NCBI GenBank assembly: GCA_949317995.1
Contig: OX439038.1
Span: forward strand, 4,730,001 to 4,794,000
Length of the DNA: 64,000 nt
Direction: 5' to 3'
DNA from: Acholoe squamosa
Lineage: Eukaryota; Annelida; Polychaeta; Phyllodocida; Polynoidae
Shown here: piece after piece, positions 63,715 to 64,000 of the stretch
How the letters are laid out: each line of letters starts with the position of its first letter
Position numbering within the stretch: position 1 is the stretch's first letter
Program-made: the position numbers and the translations under genes
Notes under the pieces: generated by a model
What the model was told of the DNA's origin: nothing
Databases searched by the model: none
Seen by the model: only the letters and a program-made list of their open reading frames with translations

Positions 63715-64000
63715 GATCTCTTTAGACACCCAGGTCACGAAATGACATAAACAGGGGGTACACATGGGGGAATAGAGGTTAAATAAAAGTTTAAAAGAGA
63801 GACAAGATGGCCACATATAAAAGGTGGTTCATATATAATGCATGAACACGACCAGACGGATCTGTGTGAACCCTCTGATAAAGGGGTCCCTGTAGGCCAA
63901 TGCCATGTCTGCAATCAGAGCCACATGAACAGCAGGTTCTAGAATTTTAATGTTTTTGTCTCTTTTAAGTGATGTGCTCTCAAATATTAAAGCGCTAGGG

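Overview
This is metazoan nuclear DNA: AT-leaning, very gene-poor and packed with retroposons, miniature inverted-repeat elements (MITEs), minisatellites and (TA)n/(GA)n tracts. No operons, bacterial genes or CRISPR arrays are present. A SINE whose 3' end reads GGCGTTAAAC...TATTACTCACTCACTC, a LINE with an endonuclease-reverse transcriptase, CpG-rich stretches with ETS/CRE, YY1-like and NRF1-like motifs, and a GT splice donor all fit a marine invertebrate. I lean to a lophotrochozoan such as a mollusc, but only because of the SINE tail style.

Layout. 1-5.9 kb: MITEs (two with 8-bp or similar target duplications) and no gene. 5.93-12.6 kb (minus strand): an almost intact LINE of about 6.7 kb with three ORFs. 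ORF1 is a coiled coil plus an L1-ORF1-like RRM/CTD, unexpectedly fused to a C-terminal NADAR domain. A separate SGNH-hydrolase ORF follows, then a 926-aa APE endonuclease/reverse transcriptase. 12.7-19.7 kb: nested MITEs and four tandem arrays, the largest being about 77 copies of a 42-bp G-rich unit (15.86-19.10 kb). 20.3-21.8 kb: the one convincing host gene piece, a 5' coding exon (303 codons) of a PX-like-domain protein ending at a GTGAGT donor. 21.8-34.3 kb: repeats, including a cluster of six direct-repeat-1 AGGTCA motifs at 27.86-28.50 kb. 34.9-39.3 kb: two CpG-rich, possibly promoter-like patches and a low-complexity ORF. 40.5-47.8 kb: an old direct tandem segmental duplication of about 3 kb. 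48.1-48.8 kb: two copies of a unit 407 bp apart with a GC-rich hairpin, a 71-nt tRNA-like cloverleaf and a T4 pol III stop. 48.8-64 kb: repeats only.

The dominant structure is a family I call TPM (TTAA-palindrome MITE): about 240-246 bp, flanked by TTAA, with termini CCCTTTAAGGGC/GCCCTTAAAGGG and two internal near-perfect hairpins. About 30 full, partial or rearranged copies occur in 64 kb. The core has been tandemly amplified at several loci. TTAA ends starting CCCTTT suggest mobilisation by a piggyBac-type transposase, but no transposase is encoded here.

The ORFs of the LINE work together as a retrotransposition machine (ORF1 binding RNA, ORF2 cutting and copying). The NADAR and SGNH modules are accessory enzymes of unknown purpose. 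Most other long ORFs are artefacts of tandem repeats whose period is a multiple of three.
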